This document shows positions 53,966 to 63,536 of a stretch of 64,000 nucleotides of DNA, in pieces. The translations under genes were made by a program, and so were the position numbers. A model generated the notes under the pieces. It worked only from the letters and a program-made list of their open reading frames with translations, was not told where the DNA came from and ran no database searches. Every line of letters begins with the position of its first letter. Within the stretch, counting starts at the first letter, position 1. The DNA comes from Isoptericola halotolerans (GTDB taxonomy: Bacteria > Actinomycetota > Actinomycetes > Actinomycetales > Cellulomonadaceae). The stretch lies in contig NZ_JABEZU010000001.1 in the NCBI RefSeq assembly GCF_013149785.1, positions 806,001 to 870,000 of the forward strand, in the 5' to 3' direction.

Positions 53966-54370
53966 CTGGACCCAGTGGACGGCGGCCTCTTCCGCCGTGG
54001 CACCTGCGCCGTCGATCCCCGCGTCGGCCCCGTACACGTCGTTGTCCCGTGCCCCGTCCGCACCCGGGTCGGCGTCGCCGTCGGCGACGAGACGTCCGGC
54101 CCGCGAGGTGTCGGCCCGGCTCAGCGGGTCGCGGTCCCACGACTCCGGCTCCTCCTGCGCGAGACGCTGGTCGAGGGGCTCCCCGTGGGACTCCTCCCAC
54201 TGCGTCTCGCCCCAGTGGTTCTGCCGTGGGCGGTCCGGTGGTGAGTAGCCCTCGTCGAGGAAGTCGCGTGTCCCGCGGTCCAGCAGCGTGTCCTCGGTGG
54301 GCAGCTGGTTGCCGTCGCCCTCGGTCCCGAGCTCCGGGTCCGGGCGTGTCCCTGGCGTGTCTTCCGTCAT
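53957..54370 (-). CDS. DUF5709 domain protein
   Basis: A 137-residue acidic, soluble protein without signal peptide. The core DRGTRDFLDEGYSPPDRPRQ followed by NHWGETQWEESHGEPLDQRL and AQEEPESWD matches the actinobacterial DUF5709 family as I remember it; function is unknown. It continues with RAGRLVADGDADPGADGARD and ends EEAAVHWVQEP. The ATG at 54370 has GGAG at 5 bases; an upstream extension is unlikely. The stop lies inside the 81-bp repeat. Confidence 0.8.
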   Translation of the reverse strand: MTEDTPGTRPDPELGTEGDGNQLPTEDTLLDRGTRDFLDEGYSPPDRPRQNHWGETQWEESHGEPLDQRLAQEEPESWDRDPLSRADTSRAGRLVADGDADPGADGARDNDVYGADAGIDGAGATAEEAAVHWVQEP

Positions 54371-54454
54371 AGACTCCACGGTGCACCGCGAGCGCCGGGC
54401 GCGCAGCCCGGGACGGGACGTGAGCATCGCGACGTCGCGGTGACGCACGTCGCT

Positions 54455-54484
54455 TTGACCGCCGCGACGGCGTACCGCTAGACT
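54455..54484 (+). promoter_or_regulatory. promoter for rplM-rpsI
   Basis: TTGACC, an 18-bp spacer and TAGACT match the housekeeping consensus. It lies 160 bases before rplM, leaving a leader in which no clear regulatory hairpin was recognised. Confidence 0.65.
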
Positions 54485-54644
54485 GACCAGTCGTTGTGCT
54501 ATGCCCCGGCGTCCCGCACTGTCCACGTTCCCACCGTCGGACAGTGCAAGGCCAGGACGCCGACCGGGGCCCCGCGTACAACATCTGACTCATCGGGCGC
54601 CGCTTCTCGCCCGACGACACCGACCACGAAAAAGGTTACGAACC

Positions 54645-55094
54645 GTGCGTACGTACACCCCGAAGCCCGGCGACATCCAGCGCGACTGGCACGTCGTCGA
54701 CGCGACCGACGTCGTCCTGGGCCGCCTGGCCAGCCAGGTCGCCACCCTCCTGCGCGGGAAGCACAAGCCGACCTTCGCGCCGCACGTCGACGGTGGTGAC
54801 TTCGTCATCGTCATCAACGCGGACAAGGTCGCCCTCTCCGGCAACAAGCGCGAGGACAAGCTCGCCTACCGCCACTCCGGCTACCCGGGCGGCCTCCGTT
54901 CCGTCAAGTACGGCGACCTCCTCGAGAACAAGCCCGAGGAAGCCGTGGAGAAGGCCGTGCGCGGCATGCTCCCCAAGAACACGCTCGGGCGCGAGCAGAT
55001 CAAGAAGCTCAAGGTCTACCGCGGTGCGGAGCACCCGCACGCGGCCCAGACGCCCCAGCCGTTCGAGATCACCCAGCTTTCGCAGCAGGCCTGA
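54645..55094 (+). CDS. rplM: 50S ribosomal protein L13
   Basis: A 149-residue assembly-initiator protein. [40 protein letters not shown] and [20 protein letters not shown] are diagnostic. GTG start with AAAAAGG upstream; longer readings in the leader were rejected. Conserved pair with rpsI. Confidence 0.97.
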   Translation: MRTYTPKPGDIQRDWHVVDATDVVLGRLASQVATLLRGKHKPTFAPHVDGGDFVIVINADKVALSGNKREDKLAYRHSGYPGGLRSVKYGDLLENKPEEAVEKAVRGMLPKNTLGREQIKKLKVYRGAEHPHAAQTPQPFEITQLSQQA

Positions 55095-55126
55095 GCCGCT
55101 GCCCGATGCCGAGCGAAGGAAACACC

Positions 55127-55615
55127 GTGGCTGACACCACCGTCGACACCGAGCTGGACGAGAACACGCCCAGCAGCTACACCACCGAGACCGCGGCCCC
55201 CGTGGCCAACGGCGGTCAGTCCATCACTGCCCCGGGCCAGGCCCTGGGTCGCCGCAAGGAGGCCGTGGCGCGCGTGCGCCTCGTCCCCGGCACCGGCCAG
55301 TGGAAGATCAACGGTCGCACCCTCGAGGACTACTTCCCGAACAAGGTGCACCAGCAGCTGGTCAACGACCCGCTGAAGCTCGTCGAGGTCGAGGGGCGTT
55401 TCGACGTCATCGCCCGCATCACCGGCGGGGGCCCCTCGGGCCAGGCCGGTGCGCTGCGACTGGGCATCTCGCGTGCCCTCAACGCGATCGACCAGGACGC
55501 GAACCGCGCCGCCCTGAAGAAGGCCGGCTTCCTCACCCGCGACCCGCGTGCGGTGGAGAGCAAGAAGGCCGGTCTCAAGAAGGCCCGCAAGGCTCCGCAG
55601 TACTCGAAGCGCTGA
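55127..55615 (+). CDS. rpsI: 30S ribosomal protein S9
   Basis: A 162-residue protein whose C-terminal Arg/Lys contacts P-site tRNA. The core begins [40 protein letters not shown] and the ending [10 protein letters not shown] are typical. About 40 acidic/Thr-rich N-terminal residues form an actinobacterial extension. I chose the GTG with GAAGGA over an upstream ATG. Confidence 0.97.
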   Translation: MADTTVDTELDENTPSSYTTETAAPVANGGQSITAPGQALGRRKEAVARVRLVPGTGQWKINGRTLEDYFPNKVHQQLVNDPLKLVEVEGRFDVIARITGGGPSGQAGALRLGISRALNAIDQDANRAALKKAGFLTRDPRAVESKKAGLKKARKAPQYSKR

Positions 55616-55631
55616 CCTGTCGCTTCCGCGC

Positions 55632-55662
55632 ACGGCCCCGTCGGTCTCTCCGGCGGGGCCGT
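55632..55662 (+). terminator. terminator after rpsI
   Basis: ACGGCCCCG pairs with CGGGGCCGT, extended by three inner pairs, 16 bases after the stop. Confidence 0.75.
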
Positions 55663-55723
55663 CCGCATGTCCGGACGCACTACGATCGTCCGAGCGCCCA
55701 CCCCTCCGAGAGGATCAGAACCG

Positions 55724-57085
55724 ATGGCACGACTCTTCGGCACCGATGGTGTCCGTGGCCTGGCCAACCGTGACGTGACGGTCGAGCTCGCGCTCGACCT
55801 CGGCAGCGCCGCCGCGCACGTGCTGGGTTCGCGCACCGTGCCAGGGCACCGGCCCAAGGCGGTCGTCGGACGGGACCCCCGTGCGTCGGGCGAGTTCCTG
55901 TCGGCTGCGGTCTCGGCAGGTCTGGCGGCTTCCGGCGTCGACGTCGTGGACCTCGGTGTCGTCCCCACGCCGGCGCTGGCCTACCTCGTGAGCGCGATGC
56001 ACGCCGACCTCGGGGTCATGGTGTCCGCCTCGCACAACGCCATGCCGGACAACGGCATCAAGTTCTTCGCCCGGGGCGGCCTGAAGCTCGACGACAGCGT
56101 CGAGGACGAGATCGAGGCCGCGCTCGGCAACGGCTGGGAGCGCCCGATCGGTGCCGAGGTCGGGCGCATGCGCGTCGACACGGGCATCGCGGCCGAGCAG
56201 TACGTCGAGCACCTGACCGCGAGCATCGGCACGACGCCGGACCACCGGCCGCTGGAGGGCCTGCGCATCGCGGTGGACGCCGCCAACGGGGCGGCGAGCC
56301 AGGTCGGGCCGGACGCCCTGCGCGCGGCGGGTGCCGACGTCGTCGTCATCAACGCCAGCCCCGACGGGCGCAACATCAACGAGAAGGCCGGGTCCACGCA
56401 CCCCGAGCAGCTCCAGGCCGTCGTGGTGGCGGCGGAGGCGGACTTCGGTGTGGCGTTCGACGGGGACGCCGACCGCTGCCTGGCCGTGGACCACGGGGGC
56501 GTCCTCGTGGACGGCGACCAGATCCTCGGGATCCTCGCCAAGTCCATGAAGGACGACGAGCGGCTCCCGGGGGACACGCTCGTCGTGACCGTGATGAGCA
56601 ACCTCGGCCTGCTGCTCGCCATGAAGGACGCAGGGATCAGCACCGTCCAGACGGGCGTCGGTGACCGGTACGTGCTGGAGGAGATGCGGGCGCACGGCTA
56701 CGGCCTCGGCGGCGAGCAGTCCGGTCACATCATCCTCGCCGAGCACGCCACGACGGGCGACGGCGTCCTCACCGCGCTCCACCTCGCCGCCCGCATCCAG
56801 GCGACCGGCCAGCGGCTCGCCGACCTCGCGACCGAGATCCCCCGGCTGCCGCAGACGCTCGTCAACGTCAAGGGCGTCGACAAGGCGCGCGCCTCCACCG
56901 ACGAGGACCTCCTGGCCGCCGTCGCGAGCGCCGAGTCGCTGCTGGGTGAGACCGGCCGCGTGCTGCTGCGCCCGTCGGGCACCGAGCCGGTCGTGCGGGT
57001 CATGGTCGAGGCCGCGACCCAGACGCAGGCGGAGGGCGTCGCGGAGACGCTCGCCGCCGTCGTGCGCGAGCGCCTCGGTCTGTGA
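55724..57085 (+). CDS. glmM: phosphoglucosamine mutase
   Basis: Interconverts glucosamine-6-P and glucosamine-1-P toward UDP-GlcNAc. 453 residues. [20 protein letters not shown], phosphoserine Ser103 in [13 protein letters not shown], metal loop AFDGDADRC, sugar-binding GGEQSGHI, and phosphate-binding [12 protein letters not shown] are intact. ATG with GAGAGGAT. glmM so close to rplM-rpsI is a conserved actinobacterial order. It works one step after GlmS, encoded 4 kb away. Confidence 0.97.
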   Translation: MARLFGTDGVRGLANRDVTVELALDLGSAAAHVLGSRTVPGHRPKAVVGRDPRASGEFLSAAVSAGLAASGVDVVDLGVVPTPALAYLVSAMHADLGVMVSASHNAMPDNGIKFFARGGLKLDDSVEDEIEAALGNGWERPIGAEVGRMRVDTGIAAEQYVEHLTASIGTTPDHRPLEGLRIAVDAANGAASQVGPDALRAAGADVVVINASPDGRNINEKAGSTHPEQLQAVVVAAEADFGVAFDGDADRCLAVDHGGVLVDGDQILGILAKSMKDDERLPGDTLVVTVMSNLGLLLAMKDAGISTVQTGVGDRYVLEEMRAHGYGLGGEQSGHIILAEHATTGDGVLTALHLAARIQATGQRLADLATEIPRLPQTLVNVKGVDKARASTDEDLLAAVASAESLLGETGRVLLRPSGTEPVVRVMVEAATQTQAEGVAETLAAVVRERLGL

Positions 57086-57774
57086 ACCACTGGGGCGGTG
57101 ACCCGGTGCCGGCGCTGGTGGAGGCGGTGGGCGACCTGCTCGACGTCGCGTACGCCCACCCCGAGACACCGGGGGTCCTGCCGATCGTGCAGGCCGGGGA
57201 CCCGGTCCTGCGCAGGCCCGCCACGGCCTACGACGGCCAGCTCGGCGACCTGCTCCCGCGGCTGCTGGACGCCATGCGTCGCACGATGCACGCCGCACCC
57301 GGGGTCGGGCTCGCCGCCCCGCAGATCGGCATCGGGCTGGCCCTGGCCGTCTGCGAGGACGCCGGCATGCCCGGGGACGAGCGGGACCGAGAGCCGTTGC
57401 CGTACCGCGTGCTGGTCAACCCTGGCTACGCACCTGTCGACGACGACGGCGCGCCGGTACCGCCGTCCAGCACCGCGGGGTCGGTCGCCTTCTACGAGGG
57501 CTGCCTGTCCGTGGACGGGTGGCAGGCCGTCGTCGCGCGACCGCGCCGTGTCCGGCTGTGGTGCCAGGACGAGACCGGCGCACCGGTCGACGAGGTCCTG
57601 CGCGGGTGGCCGGCACGCATCGTGCAGCACGAGACCGACCACCTCCACGGTGAGCTGTACCTCGACCACGCCGAGCTCCGCTCGCTCACCTCCCACGCGA
57701 ACCTCGCGCGCCACTGGTCCGCGTCCCCCGACCCGGCCCCCGCCGCCGAGGCGCTCGGATTCACCCTGCCGTGA
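57082..57774 (+). CDS. def: peptide deformylase
   Basis: Removes the formyl group from nascent N-terminal Met. 230 residues, with an N-terminal extension of about 40 over the usual ~180. The three motifs are present: [16 protein letters not shown] (metal Cys) and [11 protein letters not shown] (metal His pair and catalytic Glu). GTG start overlaps the glmM stop by 4 bases. Confidence 0.94.
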   Translation: MNHWGGDPVPALVEAVGDLLDVAYAHPETPGVLPIVQAGDPVLRRPATAYDGQLGDLLPRLLDAMRRTMHAAPGVGLAAPQIGIGLALAVCEDAGMPGDERDREPLPYRVLVNPGYAPVDDDGAPVPPSSTAGSVAFYEGCLSVDGWQAVVARPRRVRLWCQDETGAPVDEVLRGWPARIVQHETDHLHGELYLDHAELRSLTSHANLARHWSASPDPAPAAEALGFTLP

Positions 57775-57965
57775 GCGCCCCCGACGCCACCTGCGGGCGG
57801 CGCTGGACAGATGCTGTGAAGCCGGCGTGAACGTTCGTCGCTCAGGGCCGGACCGGGGGGATCCCTGATGTTCGCACCGCCGCGGCGCCTCTACGCTGGT
57901 ACCCGCGGCACCGGATGGTGCCGTCGCCGCCGCCGGACCGTACCGGCTGACGAACGAGGGACCGC

Positions 57966-58673
57966 GTGCCGGGAATCACCGCGATGCTGAGCCAGGTGGA
58001 GGCCTGGATCCTCGAGATCGCCGCATCCGTGTGGATCTACCCCGCGATGTTCGCCTCGGCGTTCATCGACGGGTTCTTCCCCCCGGTCCCCAGCGAGTCC
58101 GTGCTCGTCACCCTCGTCATCTCGGCCCAGGCCACCGGCGTGCCGTGGCTGTGGTTGATCATCCCGATCGCCGCGGTCGGGGCCTGGCTGGGGGACCAGA
58201 CCGCCTACTTCCTGGGACGCCGCTACGGCACCGAGCGCCTCCTGGCGATGCGGAGCAGACGCGGACGCAAGACCGTCTCGTGGGCACGACGCGCGCTGGC
58301 TCGTCGCGGCGCCGTCTTCATCATCGCGGCGCGGTACGTCCCTGTCGGCCGGGTGGCGGTCAACATGACGGCCGGCGCCCTCGGCTACCCGCAGCGACGC
58401 TTCATGGCGTTCTCCGGTGTCGCCGCCGTGCTCTGGGCCGGGTACTCGACGCTCATCGGGATCGCGGCCGCCGAGGTGCTCGGGCACGACCCGCTGCTCG
58501 CGATGGTCGTCGGCGTGGTCGGCGGTGGTGTCCTCGGCCTCCTCGTGGACCGCGTCGTCCAGGTCTTCACCCCCCGCGAGGAGGTCCTGGAGGAGATGCG
58601 CCACCAGGTCCCCGTCGGGGTGGCGGCCGCGGACCGGCCTGCCGACGACGGCGAGCCCTCAGAGCTTGCGTAG
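57966..58673 (+). CDS. DedA-family membrane protein
   Basis: A 235-residue integral membrane protein of the DedA/SNARE-associated family, linked in other bacteria to lipid-carrier and envelope homeostasis. [20 protein letters not shown] is the family hallmark; [13 protein letters not shown], the basic stretch and [20 protein letters not shown] follow, with the conserved Arg needed for function. Helices at about 20-45, 55-80, 135-165 and 175-200. The GTG start has GAGGG upstream. The 3' end overlaps the coaA end by 15 bases, tail to tail. Confidence 0.9.
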   Translation: MPGITAMLSQVEAWILEIAASVWIYPAMFASAFIDGFFPPVPSESVLVTLVISAQATGVPWLWLIIPIAAVGAWLGDQTAYFLGRRYGTERLLAMRSRRGRKTVSWARRALARRGAVFIIAARYVPVGRVAVNMTAGALGYPQRRFMAFSGVAAVLWAGYSTLIGIAAAEVLGHDPLLAMVVGVVGGGVLGLLVDRVVQVFTPREEVLEEMRHQVPVGVAAADRPADDGEPSELA

Positions 58674-59678
58674 GCGGACCCGCTGGACCGAGTGGTCCGA
58701 GCCCTTCGTCAGCACGAGGGTGGCGCGTCCCCGGGTGGGCAGCACGTTCTGCTCGAGGTTGGGGGCGTTGATCGACTCCCAGATGCTCAGCGCCCGCTGC
58801 GTCGCCTCCGCGTCGGACAGGTCGGCGTAGCGGCGGAAGTACGACTCCGGCCGGCTGAAGGCGGTGCGGCGCAGCTTGAGGAACCGGTCGACGTACCACT
58901 GGCGGATGTTGCGCGTGCGGGCGTCGACGTAGATCGAGAAGTCGAAGAAGTCGCTCACGGCCACCGTCGGGTCGGTGGCCGAGGTGGGACGAGCGGGCTG
59001 CAGCACGTTGAGCCCCTCGACGATGAGGACGTCCGGGCGGTGCACCACCGCCTCCTGGTCCGGCACGATGTCGTAGACCACGTGCGAGTACACCGGGGCG
59101 TAGACCTCCGGGTGACCGGCCTTGACCCGGGACAGGAAGCGCACGAGCGCCCTGCGGTCGTACGACTCCGGGAAGCCCTTGCGGTCCAGCAGGCCCCGTC
59201 GTTCCAGCTCGGCGTTCGGGTAGAGGAAACCGTCGGTCGTGATCAGCTCGACGTGCGGGGTCTCGGGCCAACGCGCCATCATCTCCCGCAGCACGCGCGC
59301 CGTGGTCGACTTGCCGACCGCCACGGACCCGGCGACACCGATCACGTACGGCGTGCGGGGCGGCTCCTCGCCGAGGAACGTCGACGTCGCCTGGTGCAGC
59401 CCGGCCGTCGCCGTGACGTACAGGTTGAGCAGCCGCGACAGCGGTCGGTAGATCGCGTCGACCTCGGCCAGGTCGATCGGGTCGCCGAGGCCCCGCAGCC
59501 GCGCGACGTCGTCGTCGGTGAGCGGCAGGGGCGTCTGCTCGGACAGTCCGCTCCACGCCGGCCGGTCGAAGTCGACGTAGGGCGAGGCCGGCGCGAGCCG
59601 GGGCAGGTGCTCCGACAACGGAGGGAGCGACGGTGGCTCGCCGTTCGCAGGAACGGGTGCCGTGGGCGAGGAGGTCAC
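58659..59678 (-). CDS. coaA: pantothenate kinase type I
   Basis: First step of coenzyme A synthesis, ATP-dependent and feedback inhibited by CoA. 339 residues from the GTG. P-loop [12 protein letters not shown] (114-125), then [28 protein letters not shown] and the YSHVVYDIV segment of the CoaA family. The C-terminus ends [16 protein letters not shown] -10 element (59690-59685 on the minus strand) ends 6 bases before the GTG, as in truA, suggesting a leaderless mRNA. It is divergent from glmS. Confidence 0.94.
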   Translation of the reverse strand: MTSSPTAPVPANGEPPSLPPLSEHLPRLAPASPYVDFDRPAWSGLSEQTPLPLTDDDVARLRGLGDPIDLAEVDAIYRPLSRLLNLYVTATAGLHQATSTFLGEEPPRTPYVIGVAGSVAVGKSTTARVLREMMARWPETPHVELITTDGFLYPNAELERRGLLDRKGFPESYDRRALVRFLSRVKAGHPEVYAPVYSHVVYDIVPDQEAVVHRPDVLIVEGLNVLQPARPTSATDPTVAVSDFFDFSIYVDARTRNIRQWYVDRFLKLRRTAFSRPESYFRRYADLSDAEATQRALSIWESINAPNLEQNVLPTRGRATLVLTKGSDHSVQRVRLRKL

Positions 59679-59791
59679 CGGTCGATTCTGCCCGAGGTCC
59701 CCACCGGCGACGCAAACCACCGATCGACGACCTCCGTGGCGGCGTCGTCCAGCGCAGGTCCGGTGCACCCGGCGTGGGTAGACTCCCGCGC

Positions 59792-61696
59792 ATGTGTGGC
59801 ATCGTCGGATATGCGGGCCCGGGGACCGGGCGCCGCACGGAGCAGGACGTCGATCTCGGCCCGGGGCCGTCGCAGCGGCCGCTCGAGGTGGTGATCGAAG
59901 GGCTGCGACGGCTCGAGTACCGCGGCTACGACTCCGCGGGCGTCGCGCTCGTCGGGCCGGACACCGAGGATGTCGCCTTCGCCAAGAAGGCGGGCAAGCT
60001 CGTGAACCTGCGGACCGAGCTCGCCGACCGTTCGCTGCCCGCCGCGACGGCCGCCGTCGGGCACACGCGGTGGGCCACCCACGGCGGGCCCACCGACGGC
60101 AACGCGCACCCGCACCTGGCCGACGCCGGCCGCCTCGCCGTCATCCACAACGGCATCATCGAGAACTACAGCGAGCTGCGCCGCACGCTCGCTGCCGAGG
60201 GTGCGACGTTCCGCTCGGAGACGGACACCGAGGTCGCCGCCCACCTGCTGGCCCGTGAGTACCGTGCGGCCGGCGACCTCACGGCGGCGATGGTCGCCAC
60301 CGCCGGTCACCTGCGCGGCACGTTCACCCTGCTGGCCGTGCACGCCGACGCGCCCGACACCGTGGTCGGCGCGCGGCACGACTCGCCGCTCGTGGTCGGG
60401 CTGGGCGAGGGGGAGAACTTCCTCGGGTCCGACGTCGCGGCGTTCGTCGCGCAGACGAAGGAGGCCATGGAGCTCGGGCAGGACCAGGTCGTCACCATCA
60501 CGCCGACGTCGGTGTCGGTGGTCGACTTCGAGGGCCGACCCGCCGAGGGCAAGCGGTTCACCGTCGACTGGGACGCCGCCGCGGCCGAGAAGGGTGGCTT
60601 CGAGTCCTTCATGGACAAGGAGATCCACGACCAGCCGCAGGCGGTGGCCGACACGCTGCGGGGTCGGACCGACGCGGACGGGCGCATCGTCCTGGACGAC
60701 CTGCGCATCGACGAGGCGGTGCTGCGCTCCGTCGACAAGATCATCGTCATCGCCTGCGGGACCGCCGCCTACGCCGGGCACGTGGCCAAGTACGCCATCG
60801 AGCACTGGTGCCGCATCCCGGTGGAGGTGGAGCTCGCGCACGAGTTCCGCTACCGGGACCCGATCGTGGACGCCCAGACGCTCGTCGTGGCGATCTCCCA
60901 GTCCGGCGAGACCATGGACACCCTCATGGCCGTCCGGCACGCCCGCGAGCAGGGCGCCAAGGTCCTCGCCGTCGTCAACACCAACGGCTCGACGATCCCG
61001 CGCGAGTCGGACGCCGTGCTCTACACCCACGCCGGTCCCGAGATCGCGGTGGCCTCGACCAAGGCGTTCCTGGCGCAGATCACCGCGGCCTACGTGCTCG
61101 GCCTGTACCTGGCCCAGCTGCGGGGCAACAAGTTCCCCGACGAGATCGCGACGACACTCGACGAGCTGCGGGACATGGCGCGCAAGGTGCAGACCGTCAT
61201 CGAGCGTGGGGAGTACGTCCGCGCCACCGCACGGTCCATGAAGGACGCCGACAAGGTGCTCTTCCTCGGCCGGCACGTCGGGTACCCCGTGGCGATGGAG
61301 GGCGCGCTCAAGCTCAAGGAGCTCGCGTACATCCACGCCGAGGGGTTTGCCGCCGGTGAGCTCAAGCACGGGCCGATCGCCCTGATCGACGACGGGCAGC
61401 CGGTGTTCGTCGTCGTCCCGTCGCCGCGGGGGCGCGACCAGCTCCACTCCAAGGTGGTCTCCAACATCCAGGAGATCCGGGCGCGGGGGGCACGCACGCT
61501 GGTCATCGCGGAGGACGGCGACGACGACGTCCGGCCCTACGCCGACGAGATCTTCTGGATCCCGAAGGCTCCGACGCTGCTGCAGCCGCTGCTCGCCGTC
61601 GTCCCGCTGCAGATCTTCGCGATGGCGCTCGCCACGGCCAAGGGCCTGGATGTCGACCAGCCCCGCAACCTCGCCAAGTCCGTCACCGTCGAGTAG
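59792..61696 (+). CDS. glmS: glutamine-fructose-6-phosphate aminotransferase (isomerizing)
   Basis: Makes glucosamine-6-P from fructose-6-P and glutamine, the first committed step to UDP-GlcNAc. 634 residues. N-terminal glutaminase begins MCGIVGYAG with catalytic Cys2 (after Met removal Cys1), then [18 protein letters not shown]. Two SIS domains follow ([50 protein letters not shown]) and the end LAKSVTVE is canonical. About 15 extra residues (around [20 protein letters not shown]) sit between the first strand and [21 protein letters not shown] ends 7 bases before the ATG; no ribosome site, so probably leaderless. No glmS ribozyme is visible. Confidence 0.97.
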   Translation: MCGIVGYAGPGTGRRTEQDVDLGPGPSQRPLEVVIEGLRRLEYRGYDSAGVALVGPDTEDVAFAKKAGKLVNLRTELADRSLPAATAAVGHTRWATHGGPTDGNAHPHLADAGRLAVIHNGIIENYSELRRTLAAEGATFRSETDTEVAAHLLAREYRAAGDLTAAMVATAGHLRGTFTLLAVHADAPDTVVGARHDSPLVVGLGEGENFLGSDVAAFVAQTKEAMELGQDQVVTITPTSVSVVDFEGRPAEGKRFTVDWDAAAAEKGGFESFMDKEIHDQPQAVADTLRGRTDADGRIVLDDLRIDEAVLRSVDKIIVIACGTAAYAGHVAKYAIEHWCRIPVEVELAHEFRYRDPIVDAQTLVVAISQSGETMDTLMAVRHAREQGAKVLAVVNTNGSTIPRESDAVLYTHAGPEIAVASTKAFLAQITAAYVLGLYLAQLRGNKFPDEIATTLDELRDMARKVQTVIERGEYVRATARSMKDADKVLFLGRHVGYPVAMEGALKLKELAYIHAEGFAAGELKHGPIALIDDGQPVFVVVPSPRGRDQLHSKVVSNIQEIRARGARTLVIAEDGDDDVRPYADEIFWIPKAPTLLQPLLAVVPLQIFAMALATAKGLDVDQPRNLAKSVTVE

Positions 61697-61710
61697 CCCT
61701 CCCGTGGTGC

Positions 61711-61766
61711 CGAGCATTCGATGGCGGCCCGTCCGGTCGATCGGACGGGCCGCCATCGCATGCTCG
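61711..61766. repeat. palindromic repeat family, copy 1 (after glmS)
   Basis: A 25-bp arm (61711-61735) pairs with 61742-61766, with one mismatch and a 6-nt centre. The inner sequence CGATGGCGGCCCGTCCG is shared with copy 3 and, in altered form, copy 2. It begins 14 bases after the glmS stop, so it may end that transcript. Confidence 0.8.
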
Positions 61767-61792
61767 ACCGTCCTCAGGGCATGATCGGCACC

Positions 61793-61924
61793 ATGAGCGA
61801 GTCGAAGAACGGTGCGCAGGCAGCCCCGGCGACGTTGGCCGGACTGGCCGACGAGCTCGAGCGCAAGTGGTTCCGCTGGCGGCACCTCGCCGAACCGCAG
61901 GACGAGGCCGGGGTGCGCCGATGA
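61793..61924 (+). CDS. small 43-residue protein overlapping acpS
   Basis: Unrecognised. [20 protein letters not shown], then [20 protein letters not shown] and VRR. The second half is a charged helix with Trp residues, and the gene overlaps the acpS start by 4 bases (ATGA), a sign of a real coupled gene. No ribosome site; function unknown. Confidence 0.5.
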   Translation: MSESKNGAQAAPATLAGLADELERKWFRWRHLAEPQDEAGVRR

Positions 61925-62271
61925 TCATCGGGGTGGGGATCGACGTCGTCGACGTCGAGCGGTTCATGGCCACGCTGGAGCGCACGCCGCGGCTGCGCGA
62001 GAAGCTCTTCACCGTCGAGGAGCGTGACCTGCCCGCCTCGTCGCTCGCCGCGCGGTTCGCTGCGAAGGAGGCCATCGCCAAGGCTCTCGGTGCTCCGGGG
62101 ACCATGCACTGGCACGATGCGACCGTGCATCGGGTGGTCGGCGGTCCGCCTGAGGTGGAGCTGCGGGGCACGGTGCAGGCACGGGCCGACGAGCTGGGTG
62201 TGCGGCACTGGCACCTGTCGATCTCCCACGACGCGGGGATCTCCTCGGCCATGGTGATCGCCGAGGGCTGA
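61921..62271 (+). CDS. acpS: holo-[acyl-carrier-protein] synthase
   Basis: Transfers 4'-phosphopantetheine from CoA to ACP. 116 residues. Mg2+-binding Asp in [12 protein letters not shown] and Glu in [14 protein letters not shown] are present; the C-terminus [17 protein letters not shown] is typical. ATG overlaps the upstream small ORF. Uses CoA from the pathway begun by coaA, encoded 2 kb away. Confidence 0.95.
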   Translation: MIIGVGIDVVDVERFMATLERTPRLREKLFTVEERDLPASSLAARFAAKEAIAKALGAPGTMHWHDATVHRVVGGPPEVELRGTVQARADELGVRHWHLSISHDAGISSAMVIAEG

Positions 62272-62283
62272 CCCCCTTGGCGC

Positions 62284-62339
62284 CGAGCATGCGGTGACGG
62301 CCCGTCCGCGGTGGCAGACGGGCCGTCACCGCATGCTCG
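62284..62339. repeat. palindromic repeat family, copy 2 (after acpS)
   Basis: A perfect 23-bp arm pair (62284-62306 and 62317-62339) with a 10-nt loop CGCGGTGGCA. It shares CGAGCATGCG and GGCCCGTC with copy 1, and its loop with copy 3 (CGCGGAGGCA). Located 13 bases after the acpS stop. A half-copy GGCATGCTCGGC follows at about 62351. Confidence 0.85.
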
Positions 62340-62391
62340 ACGGTTGCCGGGGCATGCTCGGCGGAGGAGCAGGGTCCACGGGCGGCGGCGG

Positions 62392-63333
62392 TCAGGATCT
62401 CAGCGCGCGCCGCACCGTCCCGGCGATCGAGCCGAGGTCGCGCGACGTGAACCTCAGCAGGTCCACCGCCCCGGTGCCGGTGAGGAGATTCTGCCGGCGG
62501 CGGTCGGCAAAGAGCGCCGTGGGTGAACCGTGGACGTCGAGACCGTCCATCTCCACGACGAGCCACCGACCGCCGGCGCGCCACCAGGCCATGTCGCCGC
62601 GCGCCACGACCCGGCCCGAGCCGTCGACCAGGGGCAGCTGGAGCATCGTCGGTGGCACACCGGCCTCGATGCACTCCCACCGGGCGAACGACTCCAGGGG
62701 CGACTCGGCCCGGGCGTCCGCCTCGCTCCACAGCACATGACGGCTCGCCACACCTCGGCGGCCACGGGCGTGCTCGTGCGACCGCAGCAGGGACGCCCGG
62801 GACACGGCCCCGGTCCGCAGTGCAGCGTCCAGCACGGCGAGGCCGTAGCGGTGCGGCAGCTCGGGCACCGACTGGGCGAGGGCCCACTCGACGCTCACCG
62901 CCCGGCAGCCGGGCATCTCGACGACCACCATGCCGTCGTCGAACTGGCGCAGGGAGACTCCTTCGCGGTTCCGTCGGTTCACCGCACCCGGCAGGGCAGC
63001 CTCGGCCGGGATGGTCCGGGGGAGCCCGGCGATCCCGTGCAGCGCGAGGGCGCAGCGGCCGACGGCGACCGCGTCCGGTCCGAAGGTGAGCATCGCGAGC
63101 CAGGCCGATCGCCGTCGTCGGGCATCGAGGTCCGACGCCGGTGGTGCCGCGTCGCGGACCTCGTAGACCTGGCGGGCCACACGGCGCCAGCGACATCGTG
63201 CCACCAGCCCGCGGACGTCCTTGTCGCTCAGCCCGAGCTCTCGGCACTGGTCGAGAGCGACCAGGCCCGACTGGTGCAGTGCCAGCCGGTGCAGCGCCGA
63301 GGGCGTCTCTGCTCGTGGATGCATGGCCTGCAT
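62392..63333 (-). CDS. AbiEi-like/DUF559-like protein (winged helix + Vsr-type endonuclease fold)
   Basis: A 313-residue protein. The N-terminus resembles the AbiEi-type winged helix (LHQSGLVALDQCRELGLSDK, then DVRGLVARCRWRRVARQVYE). The C-terminal ~110 residues resemble DUF559/Vsr-like nuclease folds: ESPLESFARWECIEAGVPPT, GDMAWW, LVVEMDGLDVHG and DRRRQNLLTGTGAVDLLRFT, with a plausible D...E-x-D active-site pattern. Such genes are abundant in actinobacteria, often annotated as type IV toxin-antitoxin antitoxin domain proteins. No AbiEii toxin gene lies beside it, so it is probably an orphan. Two ATGs 9 bases apart (63333, 63324) are possible starts. Confidence 0.7.
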   Translation of the reverse strand: MQAMHPRAETPSALHRLALHQSGLVALDQCRELGLSDKDVRGLVARCRWRRVARQVYEVRDAAPPASDLDARRRRSAWLAMLTFGPDAVAVGRCALALHGIAGLPRTIPAEAALPGAVNRRNREGVSLRQFDDGMVVVEMPGCRAVSVEWALAQSVPELPHRYGLAVLDAALRTGAVSRASLLRSHEHARGRRGVASRHVLWSEADARAESPLESFARWECIEAGVPPTMLQLPLVDGSGRVVARGDMAWWRAGGRWLVVEMDGLDVHGSPTALFADRRRQNLLTGTGAVDLLRFTSRDLGSIAGTVRRALRS

Positions 63334-63448
63334 CCCAGCAGCCGGGCTCGGGGGGCGGGCACCGGTGTGGCGGTTCTGTGGACGGAGGTCCATGGTGGGC
63401 GGCCTCGTTCCGCCGGACCGTGTGCTCGCCGACCATACCCTACGGCCC

Positions 63449-63508
63449 GCCGACCATGCGATGGCGGCCCGTCCGCGGAGGCAGACGGGCCGCCATCGCA
63501 TGGTCGGC
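63449..63508. repeat. palindromic repeat family, copy 3 (between convergent-side genes)
   Basis: A perfect 25-bp arm pair (63449-63473 and 63484-63508) with loop CGCGGAGGCA. Core GCGATGGCGGCCCGTC is identical to copy 1 and the loop nearly to copy 2; the outer part is GCCGACCAT instead of CGAGCAT. A half-arm GCCGACCAT also occurs 20 bp upstream. Confidence 0.85.
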
Positions 63509-63536
63509 GCAGCAGGAGGAGAGAGAGGAGGAGGGG

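Noticed and set aside
59633-59791. N-terminal extension of glmS
   Set aside because: GlmS needs Met-Cys at its N-terminus for catalysis, which fixes the start at 59792.
61711-63508. CRISPR array
   Set aside because: The three palindromic copies are unevenly spaced by about 0.5-1.2 kb with genes between them, and there are no cas genes.
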